Shown here: piece by piece, positions 1-6,406 of the stretch
How the letters are laid out: each line of letters opens with the position of its first letter
Numbering within the stretch: the stretch's first letter is position 1
IMG/VR virus record: IMGVR_UViG_3300042544_003310
Span: 124,001 to 188,000 of that record
Direction: 5' to 3' (one strand)
DNA: 64,000 bases
DNA from: a virus
The notes under the pieces: generated by a model
What the model was told of the DNA's origin: nothing
Seen by the model: only the letters and a program-made list of their open reading frames with translations
Databases searched by the model: none
Position numbers and translations under genes: made by a program

Positions 1-182
1 TCGCTCCATTTGTTTTCTTTTTTGATCCTTTCTTTTTGCCAGTTATCTGGTGCCAGTGTGGGGTGCGATGCAGCAACACTCTCCACAAGAGAGATGTCTA
101 GCCCCACTTGCTCAAACCGGTGTCGCATGCGTTCTGCTTTGCTGAGATTGCGAAAAGTTAGGCAATAGATCGTGGGAATCAT
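1..182 (-). CDS. Partial gene, possible family 25-type glycosyltransferase N-terminus
   Basis: The first 60 residues of a minus-strand protein run off the left edge, starting at the ATG at 182-180. The start MIPTIYCLTF, then a basic segment with ERMRHRF and a Val-Glu-Ser-Val strand, resembles the N-terminus of family 25 (LPS-type) glycosyltransferases, in which a short strand is followed by an Arg-rich helix. Only the N-terminus is visible, so the assignment is tentative. It is divergent from the Nudix gene at 276. Confidence 0.45.
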   Translation of the reverse strand, partial: MIPTIYCLTFRNLSKAERMRHRFEQVGLDISLVESVAASHPTLAPDNWQKERIKKENKWS

Positions 183-224
183 AATCCATAGTAGTTGACG
201 TTGTGGAAAATCACAAATAACTTG

Positions 225-252
225 TTGACAAAGATGTCGTCTGTCCTACACT
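225..252 (+). promoter_or_regulatory. Early sigma70-like promoter for the Nudix operon
   Basis: TTGACA (225-230), 16 bp, TACACT (247-252). Lies 24 bp before the chosen Nudix start, and this argues against the longer in-frame start at 195, which would be upstream of the transcript. Confidence 0.55.
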
Positions 253-275
253 GGAAGGATATGGAGAATCTTACA

Positions 276-698
276 ATGGGTAAATCAACAAGTTGTGGTG
301 TGGTGATAACTGACGGGAACAAGTTGGTTGTTGGGCATGTAACACGTGGTAAATGGTGGGACCTACCTAAAGGAGGCATGAACCCTGGAGAAAGCTTTCT
401 TGAAGCTGCACTGAGGGAACTAAATGAAGAAACTGGTTTGGTAGTGGAAGACACCTCAGCCCTTACGCCTCTGGGCGTGTTCCTATATAAGCCAAAAAAG
501 GATCTAGTGCTGTATCTTTGGAAGGTCGAACAAATGCCAGACCCCACTTCCCTAGTCTGCAAGAGCACGTTTAAAGACTCCAAAGGTCGTGATGTCAAAG
601 AATTGGATCAATTTAAAGTAGTCACCTGGCAAGAAGCTGCAAACTTAGTCAATCCAGATATGCAAAAAGTATTGAAAAAAGTAGAGAAGGAAATTTAA
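276..698 (+). CDS. Nudix hydrolase
   Basis: A 140-residue Nudix-fold hydrolase, expected to cleave a nucleoside diphosphate linked to another moiety (nucleotide clean-up, ADP-ribose or RNA-cap-like substrates). Residues 33-55 match the Nudix box G-x5-E-x7-REU-x-EE-x-GU exactly (REL-N-EE-T-GL). The start at 276 is chosen because GGAG lies 9 bases upstream and the promoter sits at 225-252; ATG 261 is an alternative. The stop overlaps the start of the next gene (TAATG), which implies translational coupling. The substrate cannot be told from sequence. Confidence 0.85.
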   Translation: MGKSTSCGVVITDGNKLVVGHVTRGKWWDLPKGGMNPGESFLEAALRELNEETGLVVEDTSALTPLGVFLYKPKKDLVLYLWKVEQMPDPTSLVCKSTFKDSKGRDVKELDQFKVVTWQEAANLVNPDMQKVLKKVEKEI

Positions 699-994
699 TG
701 ACACGAGATCAATTTGTTGAAAAACTGTTGTCTGGTGAAGTCAACCTAGTGTTTGAGAAACGAGATGGCTCTCACCGAAAAATGAAGGCCACATTATCTG
801 AACAACTTGTGCCGCAAGTATCCACGACGCAAGTATCAACCAATAGAAAGTCAAAGGGGCAAAACTTGAATCTAGTGGTCCTCTGGGATCTAGATAAGGG
901 AAATTGGCGCAGTCTGAGGTTTGATAGTCTGCTGTCTGTTAATGGAATAGACATGTCTCAACTCATCAAAAATACTGAACGCTCCACAAATTGA
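698..994 (+). CDS. SH3-barrel-like protein resembling the WYL_2/DUF2693 family
   Basis: A 98-residue protein. It has the pattern leucine-rich N-terminal helix, G-x-V-x-L-x-F-x-K-x-D-G (residues 13-25), M-K-A-T-L-S-E-x-L, then VVLWDLDKGNWRSLRFDSL near residues 66-84. This matches small phage proteins with an Sm/SH3-like barrel (WYL_2, DUF2693), known mainly as single-domain phage proteins of unknown role, possibly nucleic-acid binding. It is coupled to the Nudix gene by a one-base overlap. Family assignment is from memory of the motif. Confidence 0.6.
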   Translation: MTRDQFVEKLLSGEVNLVFEKRDGSHRKMKATLSEQLVPQVSTTQVSTNRKSKGQNLNLVVLWDLDKGNWRSLRFDSLLSVNGIDMSQLIKNTERSTN

Positions 995-1101
995 GATTGA
1001 GGTATGTGTTTTGAGCATGCCTGTCTGGTAGCTATGCAACTTGTTGATCGCATAAATCTAGTGTAAATATTGCAGTGCAACATAGAGAAAGAGAGAAAGC
1101 A

Positions 1102-1281
1102 ATGTTTACTACACTTATCCGCGCTATTTTTGGCGACGTTTCAACCCACAACAGCAACATGAACCTGCGTTGGTCCAGCAACACTGAACTAGCCAATTAT
1201 TTCCGCGCAGAGTACAAGGAAAATGCTCCAGAAGCATATGACTACTTCATGTGCACAGGCAAGGGCAACTTTGCTGGCTGA
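1102..1281 (+). CDS. Small hypothetical protein (59 aa)
   Basis: Starts MFTTLIRAIF after an AG-rich ribosome site (agagaaagagagaaagc). It has a short hydrophobic N-terminal helix followed by a polar, Asn- and Glu-rich body (ELANYFRAEYKENAPEAYDYF) and ends GNFAG. It is single and followed directly by an intrinsic terminator, so it forms its own transcription unit. No family is recognised. Confidence 0.6.
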   Translation: MFTTLIRAIFGDVSTHNSNMNLRWSSNTELANYFRAEYKENAPEAYDYFMCTGKGNFAG

Positions 1282-1307
1282 GTGCTAGCCCACATCTAAG
1301 ATAGTGC

Positions 1308-1336
1308 AAAAAGCCCGGTGTATTCCGGGCTTTTTC
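1308..1336 (+). terminator. Intrinsic terminator, bidirectional
   Basis: Perfect 11-bp inverted repeat AAAAAGCCCGG / CCGGGCTTTTT with a 6-base loop, flanked by A-tract and T-tract. Ends one base before the TTGACA of the next promoter. Confidence 0.9.
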
Positions 1337-1337
1337 C

Positions 1338-1367
1338 TTGACATCGTAAGCAGCTATTTGGTAGTGT
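1338..1367 (+). promoter_or_regulatory. Candidate early promoter after terminator
   Basis: TTGACA (1338-1343) is strong, but the -10 (TAGTGT, 1362-1367, 18 bp away) is weak. Support comes mainly from the position between a terminator and a gene start at 1380. Confidence 0.4.
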
Positions 1368-1379
1368 GATTACACTGGC

Positions 1380-1580
1380 ATGACACTTTCTCATTGTTAC
1401 AACACACGGCTAATCAGGATGAGTATTCAAGAAGCCAACAGTCGTATCTGTTGGTGTGCTGATAATTTTGGTGACCGGGATATCAAGTGGACTGTGCGAT
1501 GCCACGACAGAAGTCGTTATGAATGGTGGTTTACAAATAAGGATGATTTAATTTGGTTTGGCCTTGTTTGGGAAAGTTGA
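1380..1580 (+). CDS. LTW-family small protein, copy 1
   Basis: A 66-residue member of the window's repeated small-protein family. It has the WCADNFG segment (family WC-x-x-x-x-G) at about residues 25-31 and the C-terminal signature WWFTNKDDLIWFGLVWES, where the usual L-T-W is L-V-W. ATG 1419 would give a shorter form starting MSIQEA. The function is unknown. Conserved Trp, Cys and acidic positions with diverged sequences suggest an old, maintained expansion rather than recent duplication. Confidence 0.7.
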   Translation: MTLSHCYNTRLIRMSIQEANSRICWCADNFGDRDIKWTVRCHDRSRYEWWFTNKDDLIWFGLVWES

Positions 1581-1641
1581 CTGAACAACAGGGTGTGTTA
1601 AGTTTCAGATTGTTGAAACACTCGTGTATGGAGTAGGAAAA

Positions 1642-1920
1642 ATGAACACTCGCGTTTCTGAGTCTCAGCGTCGGGAAAATTCTCGAGCTATTGCTCGTAG
1701 GGATAAATGGCGTCAACAATATGTGGTTGTGGTGAAGGCTATTCGTGAACTCAAAAGCCAAACTCGCGGCCGGCCATATGATCCGGTGATCAAAGTGCAA
1801 CTGCGTACAATGAGGCAGCTGGCTTGCGACATGATGTTTGAACGGACGCATTACATCCGTTTTGATCTGGTGAATACAGCATATCCTTATGCAGCTACAA
1901 CACTGGAACAAGCTGCATGA
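1642..1920 (+). CDS. Hypothetical basic protein (92 aa)
   Basis: Start chosen at 1642 because GGAGTAGGA lies just upstream. The protein is rich in Arg/Lys with helical heptad-like spacing (SESQRRENSRAIARRDKWRQ) and could bind nucleic acid, but no known fold is recognised. Its stop overlaps the next start (ATGA, 1917-1920), so it is the first gene of a coupled pair. Confidence 0.65.
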   Translation: MNTRVSESQRRENSRAIARRDKWRQQYVVVVKAIRELKSQTRGRPYDPVIKVQLRTMRQLACDMMFERTHYIRFDLVNTAYPYAATTLEQAA

Positions 1921-2432
1921 ACAAAGAAACTGTGTTAATGCAGGAGGTAATTGTAAATTATCACCCGCAATTCGCTGACAGCACTCAACTTCGTGAGATC
2001 GGCATGTTGCGGCCAGAGATTTTCAAGGTGGAAATGCTGATTGAAGAATGTCTGGCGGCATGGGGTCCTTACAACTTGGTCAGAGGGGATCATCAAGATT
2101 TCAGTGATGGAAGTGATTGTAAAACTGCAAGTATTCGATCAGAACCGGTTAAAGCTGGTACAGCATCTCATAAAGGTGAAATCTCAGGTGTACAAACCAG
2201 TGCTGGTGTTGTCAAGCAGGGAGCATTACGGTGTGTAGTTTATAACCCTTGCGAAAACAATATCTTGTATTTTTACTTACCCAAAGAGTTTTGGACACAA
2301 AATATCAATCGGCATCCCACAACTGGTATGGGACGGATCTTTTTCACGTATAATCGTAACACAATGGTAATTCCCAAACTTATTCAATATCAAGTGAATA
2401 ATTTTGAAGAATTAGCAAGGACCACAGGGTAA
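1917..2432 (+). CDS. Hypothetical protein (171 aa)
   Basis: Coupled to the preceding gene by an ATGA overlap. It has an N-terminal mixed region, a polar low-complexity middle (SDGSDCKTASIRSEP, residues about 62-76) and a more ordered C-terminal half with aromatic strands (NNILYFYLPKEFW, GMGRIFFTYNRNT). This suggests a beta-rich C-terminal domain. No family is recognised. It directly precedes a run of four LTW-family genes. Confidence 0.6.
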   Translation: MNKETVLMQEVIVNYHPQFADSTQLREIGMLRPEIFKVEMLIEECLAAWGPYNLVRGDHQDFSDGSDCKTASIRSEPVKAGTASHKGEISGVQTSAGVVKQGALRCVVYNPCENNILYFYLPKEFWTQNINRHPTTGMGRIFFTYNRNTMVIPKLIQYQVNNFEELARTTG

Positions 2433-2437
2433 CAAGC

Positions 2438-2623
2438 ATGCAGAACCTGGGTGCAGAACTTTGGCCCCACAGAGTTGAAACTCTGGGGGGCAGTGATCAA
2501 GCTGGCATGCGTGGTTGGCTTGAGCGGAACGTGGACTGCACTGCTTGGTTCTTTGCAGCAGCCAATGTTGTGTATTTTTCGCACAAAGAAGATGCTATGC
2601 GATTCAGTTTGATTTGGACATGA
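2438..2623 (+). CDS. LTW-family small protein, copy 2
   Basis: 61 residues. It keeps the Trp-containing middle (GWLERNV, DCTAWFFAAANVVYF) and the C-terminal signature FSHKEDAMRFSLIWT (family F-x4-DA-x-x-F-x-L-T-W). The last codons TGG ACA TGA overlap the next start ATGA at 2620-2623. First of four consecutive family members. Confidence 0.7.
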   Translation: MQNLGAELWPHRVETLGGSDQAGMRGWLERNVDCTAWFFAAANVVYFSHKEDAMRFSLIWT

Positions 2624-2832
2624 AGTATTGGGCAGCAACCACGTTGGATGAGCCCAGACGTCAGGAAATGTCACGCTGGTGCAACCAAAGTTTTGGCTAC
2701 ACTGGGTGGATGGTTCACCCCCAGTTTGGGCAATGTGAGGAAGAATGCTATCTCAAATGGAGTTTTTGGTATCAAGCGGATGTTGTTCTTTTCACCTTGG
2801 TTTGGGATGTCGCTGCCAATGAAGATAAGTGA
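2621..2832 (+). CDS. LTW-family small protein, copy 3
   Basis: 70 residues beginning MKYWAATTLDE. Contains RWCNQSFGYTGW (the WC...G segment) and the C-terminal YLKWSFWYQADVVLFTLVWD signature, followed by a short acidic tail. The start overlaps the previous stop. An in-frame TTG formed with the upstream terminal Trp codon (2615) is an alternative start. The product is of unknown function. Confidence 0.65.
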
Positions 2833-3020
2833 ACCAACGTGGGACAAAATTATAGCCTATTACCAAACAAAATCTCACATAGATGATTATAATTGGGCGA
2901 GCTTCAAACAGTGGGTATGTACAACCTATAACGTTGATAAAGTCTATTTGGGTGTTGAGGTTGAACTTGTTTTTTATCTCCCAAGAAGATGAGGCTGTGT
3001 TCGCATTAAGTTGGCTATAA
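2819..3020 (+). pseudogene. LTW-family copy 4, interrupted by a +1 shift at a T run
   Basis: The ORF from ATG 2819 (MKISEPTWDK..., with FKQWVCTTY as the WC-like segment) stops at 2992 with LVFYLPRR, which does not fit the family. In the +1 frame directly after the T6 run at 2970-2975 the sequence reads FFISQEDEAVFALSWL and ends at 3020, one base before the next start at 3021. This restores the family C-terminus exactly, so one extra T breaks the gene. It could be real decay, length variation, programmed shifting or an assembly error. Confidence 0.7.
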
Positions 3021-3218
3021 ATGGGCCCTACACCGTGGAGCCACTTGCCTTATGAAGTTACCTTGCCCATCAACTCAGTTCACAATCTGTTGAAGATCAG
3101 CATCTGGTGCAACAACAACTTTGGTGACCAACCCATCAAATGGATGTATATTGGGCAAGGTCGCTGGTTGTTTCCTTCAGAGGAGCAAGCTGCTGAGTTT
3201 GCGTTGATTTGGACATGA
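3021..3218 (+). CDS. LTW-family small protein, copy 5
   Basis: 65 residues. ISIWCNNNFGDQPIKW matches copy 1 (CWCADNFGDRDIKW) closely, and the C-terminus WLFPSEEQAAEFALIWT carries the signature with L-I-W-T. Copies 1 and 5 are the closest visible pair, which suggests a duplication flanking copies 2-4. Starts directly after the shifted end of copy 4. Confidence 0.7.
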   Translation: MGPTPWSHLPYEVTLPINSVHNLLKISIWCNNNFGDQPIKWMYIGQGRWLFPSEEQAAEFALIWT

Positions 3219-3268
3219 ACAAAATTTGACAGCAGCGATAGCTACCTGTTTTGGCTGCTGACCGTCAG

Positions 3269-3298
3269 TTGACACAAACCAAATTGGCCTGCATAAAT
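3269..3298 (+). promoter_or_regulatory. Early promoter for the 353-aa gene
   Basis: TTGACA (3269-3274), then TGCATAAAT with the -10 hexamer at about 3293-3298 (18 bp). Expected transcription start is near 3305, so ATG 3311 is preferred for the next gene. Confidence 0.5.
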
Positions 3299-3310
3299 TG
3301 GAGTATGACA

Positions 3311-4363
3311 ATGGAAACTCTCAAACTACTGGCGGCCAATTTGCGTTGCACTGATGCAGATTTTGAAGCAAAATACGCTGATTTATTGAATCAAATCAAC
3401 GTTGAACTGGACCAACGCGAGTTGAAGAAGCAGCTGGCCACTTATGCAGCTTCCTTAGGCAAAGAAAACAGTGTGCTGGATTTGAGCAGCAGTGTTGTTG
3501 GCCTCGAAGGCAAGATTGCATTTTGTTTGAACCATGGTGCTGAGTTGAACGCAAGCAGTCTCACCCGAGTGGTGTTGCTGCTGGACCGCCTGGCAGAGCA
3601 AACTGAGCGAGCTACTCCCACATGGCAAAATTTGCCCATTACTAGCCAAACACGGCAGCGGGATCAGTATGTTAACTGTTACAGTCGAATTGACAACCTC
3701 AAAACACAAACGTTACAAGGCACTCGAACAATACGTGAGGTGGCAGCAGGTGTGCGAGACATTGTATCAGCGTATGCACCCAGCAACAGCGGAGTTCATC
3801 GTCAGTTATTGACTCATTACAAAGACTGTTTGCATGAAGCCCAAAGTGACCCCACTGTCAGCAATTGGGTGCCTGTGTTACGAACAGTGGTTGAAACCCT
3901 CACACTACTTAACAGCAATCGTGGCAGCATCAAACAAGGCAAGCGAACTGCACGGGCTAGGTTGATGAGCAGCACTGTTGACACTAGAGATCGCCAAGGA
4001 GAAGCTGCTGCCACTCGTATCAAAGTGAAGTCAACAGACACTGATTTGGGTATCACGTCAGTGGATCCCACTAATGTGGTTGGTGCTGAACTGGCCGTAG
4101 TCTACAACACCAAAACTCATCACGTGGAAGTGTATCGAGCCAGTGGAGAGCAAAAGCTCAGTGTGCAAGGGGCTCGCATCACCAATTTTGACCCTGCCTT
4201 GAGTCAAGGGCGAGCTTTGCGTGAGCCCGACAGTTGGCTGCCACGATTTACCAGCATTACCACAGTTCGACGTGCAGAAGTGTTGATGACCAGCCTCAAG
4301 GGCAAAAAGTGGGCACTCTCTGGCAAACTAAACAGCAACCATCTTATCCTGAAAACTCTCTAA
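3311..4363 (+). CDS. Hypothetical protein (350 aa), helical N-terminus and beta C-terminus
   Basis: The first about 215 residues are helical and Leu/Gln-rich (LNQINVELDQRELKKQL, LTRVVLLLDRLAEQTERA). Then comes a basic linker (RTARARLMSS) and a C-terminal domain with strands such as GAELAVVYNTKTHHVEVYR and ending SLKGKKWALSGKLNSNHLI. The architecture resembles uncharacterised phage proteins with a coiled N-terminus. I do not recognise a family. The start follows GGAG at 3300. Upstream in-frame starts lie before the expected transcript. Confidence 0.65.
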   Translation: METLKLLAANLRCTDADFEAKYADLLNQINVELDQRELKKQLATYAASLGKENSVLDLSSSVVGLEGKIAFCLNHGAELNASSLTRVVLLLDRLAEQTERATPTWQNLPITSQTRQRDQYVNCYSRIDNLKTQTLQGTRTIREVAAGVRDIVSAYAPSNSGVHRQLLTHYKDCLHEAQSDPTVSNWVPVLRTVVETLTLLNSNRGSIKQGKRTARARLMSSTVDTRDRQGEAAATRIKVKSTDTDLGITSVDPTNVVGAELAVVYNTKTHHVEVYRASGEQKLSVQGARITNFDPALSQGRALREPDSWLPRFTSITTVRRAEVLMTSLKGKKWALSGKLNSNHLILKTL

Positions 4364-4369
4364 AAAATC

Positions 4370-4397
4370 TTGCATTAGTGAAACGCCCTGTTACAAC
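4370..4397 (+). promoter_or_regulatory. Probable early promoter
   Basis: TTGCAT (4370-4375), 16 bp, extended -10 TGTTACAAC with hexamer TACAAC (4392-4397). Placed 27 bp before the GTG start at 4424. Confidence 0.45.
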
Positions 4398-4423
4398 TGT
4401 TGGGCATATAGAGGAACAACGCT

Positions 4424-4729
4424 GTGGAACCCAAAGACCAACCAAACCCATTTGGTAAGTGGACCATTATTGGTGGGAATTTTCCACCGGAATGGAAAGA
4501 TGACCCAGAAATGGCTCGGATCATGCAAGCACTCTTGGAGGCTAGCATCATTGCTGCTCAGCGCGAAGAGGCTCTTGAACGACTTATGGGGGTCCAGCAG
4601 GATCCGGATCCTGAACTGGATGATGCCATTACTGACATTATCCTTGACGATGTGCAGGAATATCCTGAGGCACTGGGTTGGATCATGGGCGCATATCGCA
4701 AGGGTGAAGAACTGGGCTGGAAACGCTAA
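4424..4729 (+). CDS. Hypothetical acidic protein (101 aa)
   Basis: GTG start preceded by GAGGAAC. The N-terminus is Pro/Trp-rich (PNPFGKWTIIGGNFPPEW), followed by two amphipathic helices (MARIMQALLEASIIAAQREE; an acidic ELDDAITDIILDDVQEYP). It is small, soluble and strongly acidic. No family recognised. Acidic small proteins of this kind in phage early regions are often anti-host or DNA-mimic proteins, but nothing here proves that. Confidence 0.65.
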   Translation: MEPKDQPNPFGKWTIIGGNFPPEWKDDPEMARIMQALLEASIIAAQREEALERLMGVQQDPDPELDDAITDIILDDVQEYPEALGWIMGAYRKGEELGWKR

Positions 4730-4737
4730 AACCACTG

Positions 4738-4766
4738 TTGACAACCCCGTAACCCCCTGCTACTTT
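4738..4766 (+). promoter_or_regulatory. Early promoter, possibly giving a leaderless mRNA
   Basis: TTGACA (4738-4743), 17 bp, extended -10 TGCTACTTT (TACTTT 4761-4766). The next ATG is at 4773, where transcription itself should start. Confidence 0.65.
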
Positions 4767-4772
4767 AGGCAC

Positions 4773-5009
4773 ATGAACAACAAACCCAAACCCACTCCCG
4801 CCCGTCTTGTGCGCAGCCTCATCACCCTGCTGGGTACACCTCGAATCCTGTTCAGCGACCGCATTCAAAATGGTCGCAGCATCAAGGTATGGGGGTGGGA
4901 TGAACGCCTCTACAGCGAGGCCAGCATGATCCTTGCGCGGCATGGCTACCGTGTGCGCAAGGTAAAGACCTCGTTTGGCAGCACTCGTCTTCACGTGTTT
5001 GAGAAATAG
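4773..5009 (+). CDS. Hypothetical basic protein (78 aa)
   Basis: Starts MNNKPKPTPARLVRSL. Two helices and a beta region (RIQNGRSIKVWGWDERLYSEASMILARHGYRVRKV) give a basic alpha/beta protein that could bind nucleic acid. The ATG lies only 7 bases after the -10 element, so translation may start on a leaderless transcript. No family recognised. Followed 11 bases later by the bL12-like gene. Confidence 0.65.
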   Translation: MNNKPKPTPARLVRSLITLLGTPRILFSDRIQNGRSIKVWGWDERLYSEASMILARHGYRVRKVKTSFGSTRLHVFEK

Positions 5010-5020
5010 GAAAACCGGTT

Positions 5021-5392
5021 ATGACCGATGATCTCGGAAACCTTTCTGACAATGACTTCAAGCGCCTAGTGCACCTGGTGAACGAGATCATCCACCTAAG
5101 CCACGAAGGTGCTCGAGAAGGGCAAGCTCGGGCACACGACATCTACGCACTGTCACGAGATGCACGCGACATCTTGATCCTGGACGAAACCAGTCGGGAA
5201 GCTATGCGACGCCTCACAAATACTGAACGTCCCACCATGTATGGGGTCACCATCAGCAAGTCTGTGGAAGACTATGTTCGTGCTGGCATGAAGATCAATG
5301 CCATCAAAGAGCTGCGAACTGAAACGGCTCTGGGCCTGAAAGAGGCCAAGGACGTTGTGGAGGCTTTTGCCAGCACAATTACGCCCTTTTAG
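5021..5392 (+). CDS. Protein with a ribosomal bL12 C-terminal-like segment
   Basis: 123 residues. Residues about 91-115, KINAIKELRTETALGLKEAK then DVVEAF, match the core of the L7/L12 C-terminal domain (K-I-x-V-I-K-x-V-R-x-x-T-G-L-G-L-K-E-A-K-x-x-V-E), the surface that recruits translation factors. The N-terminal 80 residues are a different helical region (MTDDLGNLSDNDFKRLVHLV) with no bL12 dimerisation domain visible. It may bind the ribosome stalk partners or the stalk base. bL12 is one of the ribosomal proteins repeatedly reported from phages. Confidence 0.65.
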   Translation: MTDDLGNLSDNDFKRLVHLVNEIIHLSHEGAREGQARAHDIYALSRDARDILILDETSREAMRRLTNTERPTMYGVTISKSVEDYVRAGMKINAIKELRTETALGLKEAKDVVEAFASTITPF

Positions 5393-5404
5393 GCACATCT
5401 TTGG

Positions 5405-5432
5405 TTGACAACACTCAATATCCTGCTATGTT
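5405..5432 (+). promoter_or_regulatory. Early promoter
   Basis: TTGACA (5405-5410), 16 bp, extended -10 TGCTATGTT (TATGTT 5427-5432). Drives the 195-aa gene and the coupled gene at 6044. Confidence 0.7.
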
Positions 5433-5456
5433 GCGCTGGTAAATGGAGTACATGAC

Positions 5457-6044
5457 ATGACCAACAAGCCTCAGAAGATCGTTGTTCACAAGCACGCCGC
5501 CAAGCGGTTGTTTCATGTGAGCATTCACAATGTTGACAGCAAGGCTGCTAACACCACTTGGCAGGGTATTGCAGGCAAGAGCCGTTATGCATATGAACAG
5601 GGCTTGGTAGGCAACTACAAGAACGATCGCGTTCTCACTGGTGGGCTGATGCTGGCTTTTGTCAACACCCAATATGAGGGTTGGGAAACACAGGACGTGG
5701 AGGGCGAGTTTCCCAACATGATCCGTGCTGCTGAACACAAGGAACAGGTGGCGGATCAGCTGATCCAGGAGGGTCTTACAAACGTTGGTGTGCGCAATGT
5801 GAACAGCAAGCGCGATCCCAGCAGTGATGGCATGGGCAGCAACTGGAACGCCAAGTTCAACCCCAACCGGATGACAATGGCCAAGGTGAACGAGAAGATT
5901 GACTGGATCAACACAAGCCTGCAGATGAACATCTCTCGAGACGTTCGGAGCCGGGCACTGCGGGCAGTGATTGGTGCTAACGGCAATGTGGACAGCATGG
6001 CTGGCCTGCTCCGCTTCATCCGACAGGAAATGGGCCTGGTTTGA
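5457..6044 (+). CDS. Hypothetical protein (195 aa)
   Basis: Preceded by GGAG (ATGGAGTACATGAC). The protein is soluble with mixed polar composition: an N-terminal KIVVHKHAAKRLFHVSIHNV strand region, a central Gly/Asn-rich stretch (RNVNSKRDPSSDGMGSNW) and a helical C-terminus (SRDVRSRALRAVIG). No domain recognised. The stop overlaps the next start (TGATG at 6042-6046). Confidence 0.6.
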   Translation: MTNKPQKIVVHKHAAKRLFHVSIHNVDSKAANTTWQGIAGKSRYAYEQGLVGNYKNDRVLTGGLMLAFVNTQYEGWETQDVEGEFPNMIRAAEHKEQVADQLIQEGLTNVGVRNVNSKRDPSSDGMGSNWNAKFNPNRMTMAKVNEKIDWINTSLQMNISRDVRSRALRAVIGANGNVDSMAGLLRFIRQEMGLV

Positions 6045-6337
6045 TGGCTGCTGTTTATCGGATCCTGCATGTGCCTACTAGCATGTATTTTTGCCCCAGC
6101 AGGGAAGTGCGAGTCAAGCTCGCAGACCTACCCAGCTATTATGGCAGCGGCACGATTGCAGTAAAGAGCAATCTCAGCAAAACTGGTAAGACCTATCTCA
6201 AACTGCCTACCATCAAGCAAATTGGCCAAAGATACTACACTCACTTGTTCAATTCTGTGACAGACATGGCTCCTGGAACACATTACTGTGTGAGGGCTGT
6301 GGTGGTGGATGAGTGGGTGGTTGAGGAAATGGCATAA
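6044..6337 (+). CDS. Hypothetical protein (97 aa)
   Basis: Begins MAAVYRILHVPTSMYF. It is beta-rich, with short strands and a basic patch (VKSNLSKTGKTYLKLPTIK), and ends in a WVVEEMA strand. The VYRI-HxPTxxYF start recalls small phage proteins with a display-like fold, but I cannot name a family. Translationally coupled to the gene upstream; ends just before a promoter. Confidence 0.6.
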   Translation: MAAVYRILHVPTSMYFCPSREVRVKLADLPSYYGSGTIAVKSNLSKTGKTYLKLPTIKQIGQRYYTHLFNSVTDMAPGTHYCVRAVVVDEWVVEEMA

Positions 6338-6346
6338 AGTTTTTGG

Positions 6347-6375
6347 TTGACACATAGCTACACCTAGTCTAATGT
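6347..6375 (+). promoter_or_regulatory. Early promoter for RNA ligase
   Basis: TTGACA (6347-6352), 17 bp, TAATGT (6370-6375). Leader of about 25 bases to the ATG at 6407 with GAGGA ribosome site. Confidence 0.6.
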
Positions 6376-6406
6376 GCGTTGATAAGACAGTTTTTGTGAG
6401 GACGAG

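Noticed and set aside
3229-3250. TTGACA at 3229 as an extra promoter
   Set aside because: No acceptable -10 at 16-19 bp; the promoter at 3269 is better placed.
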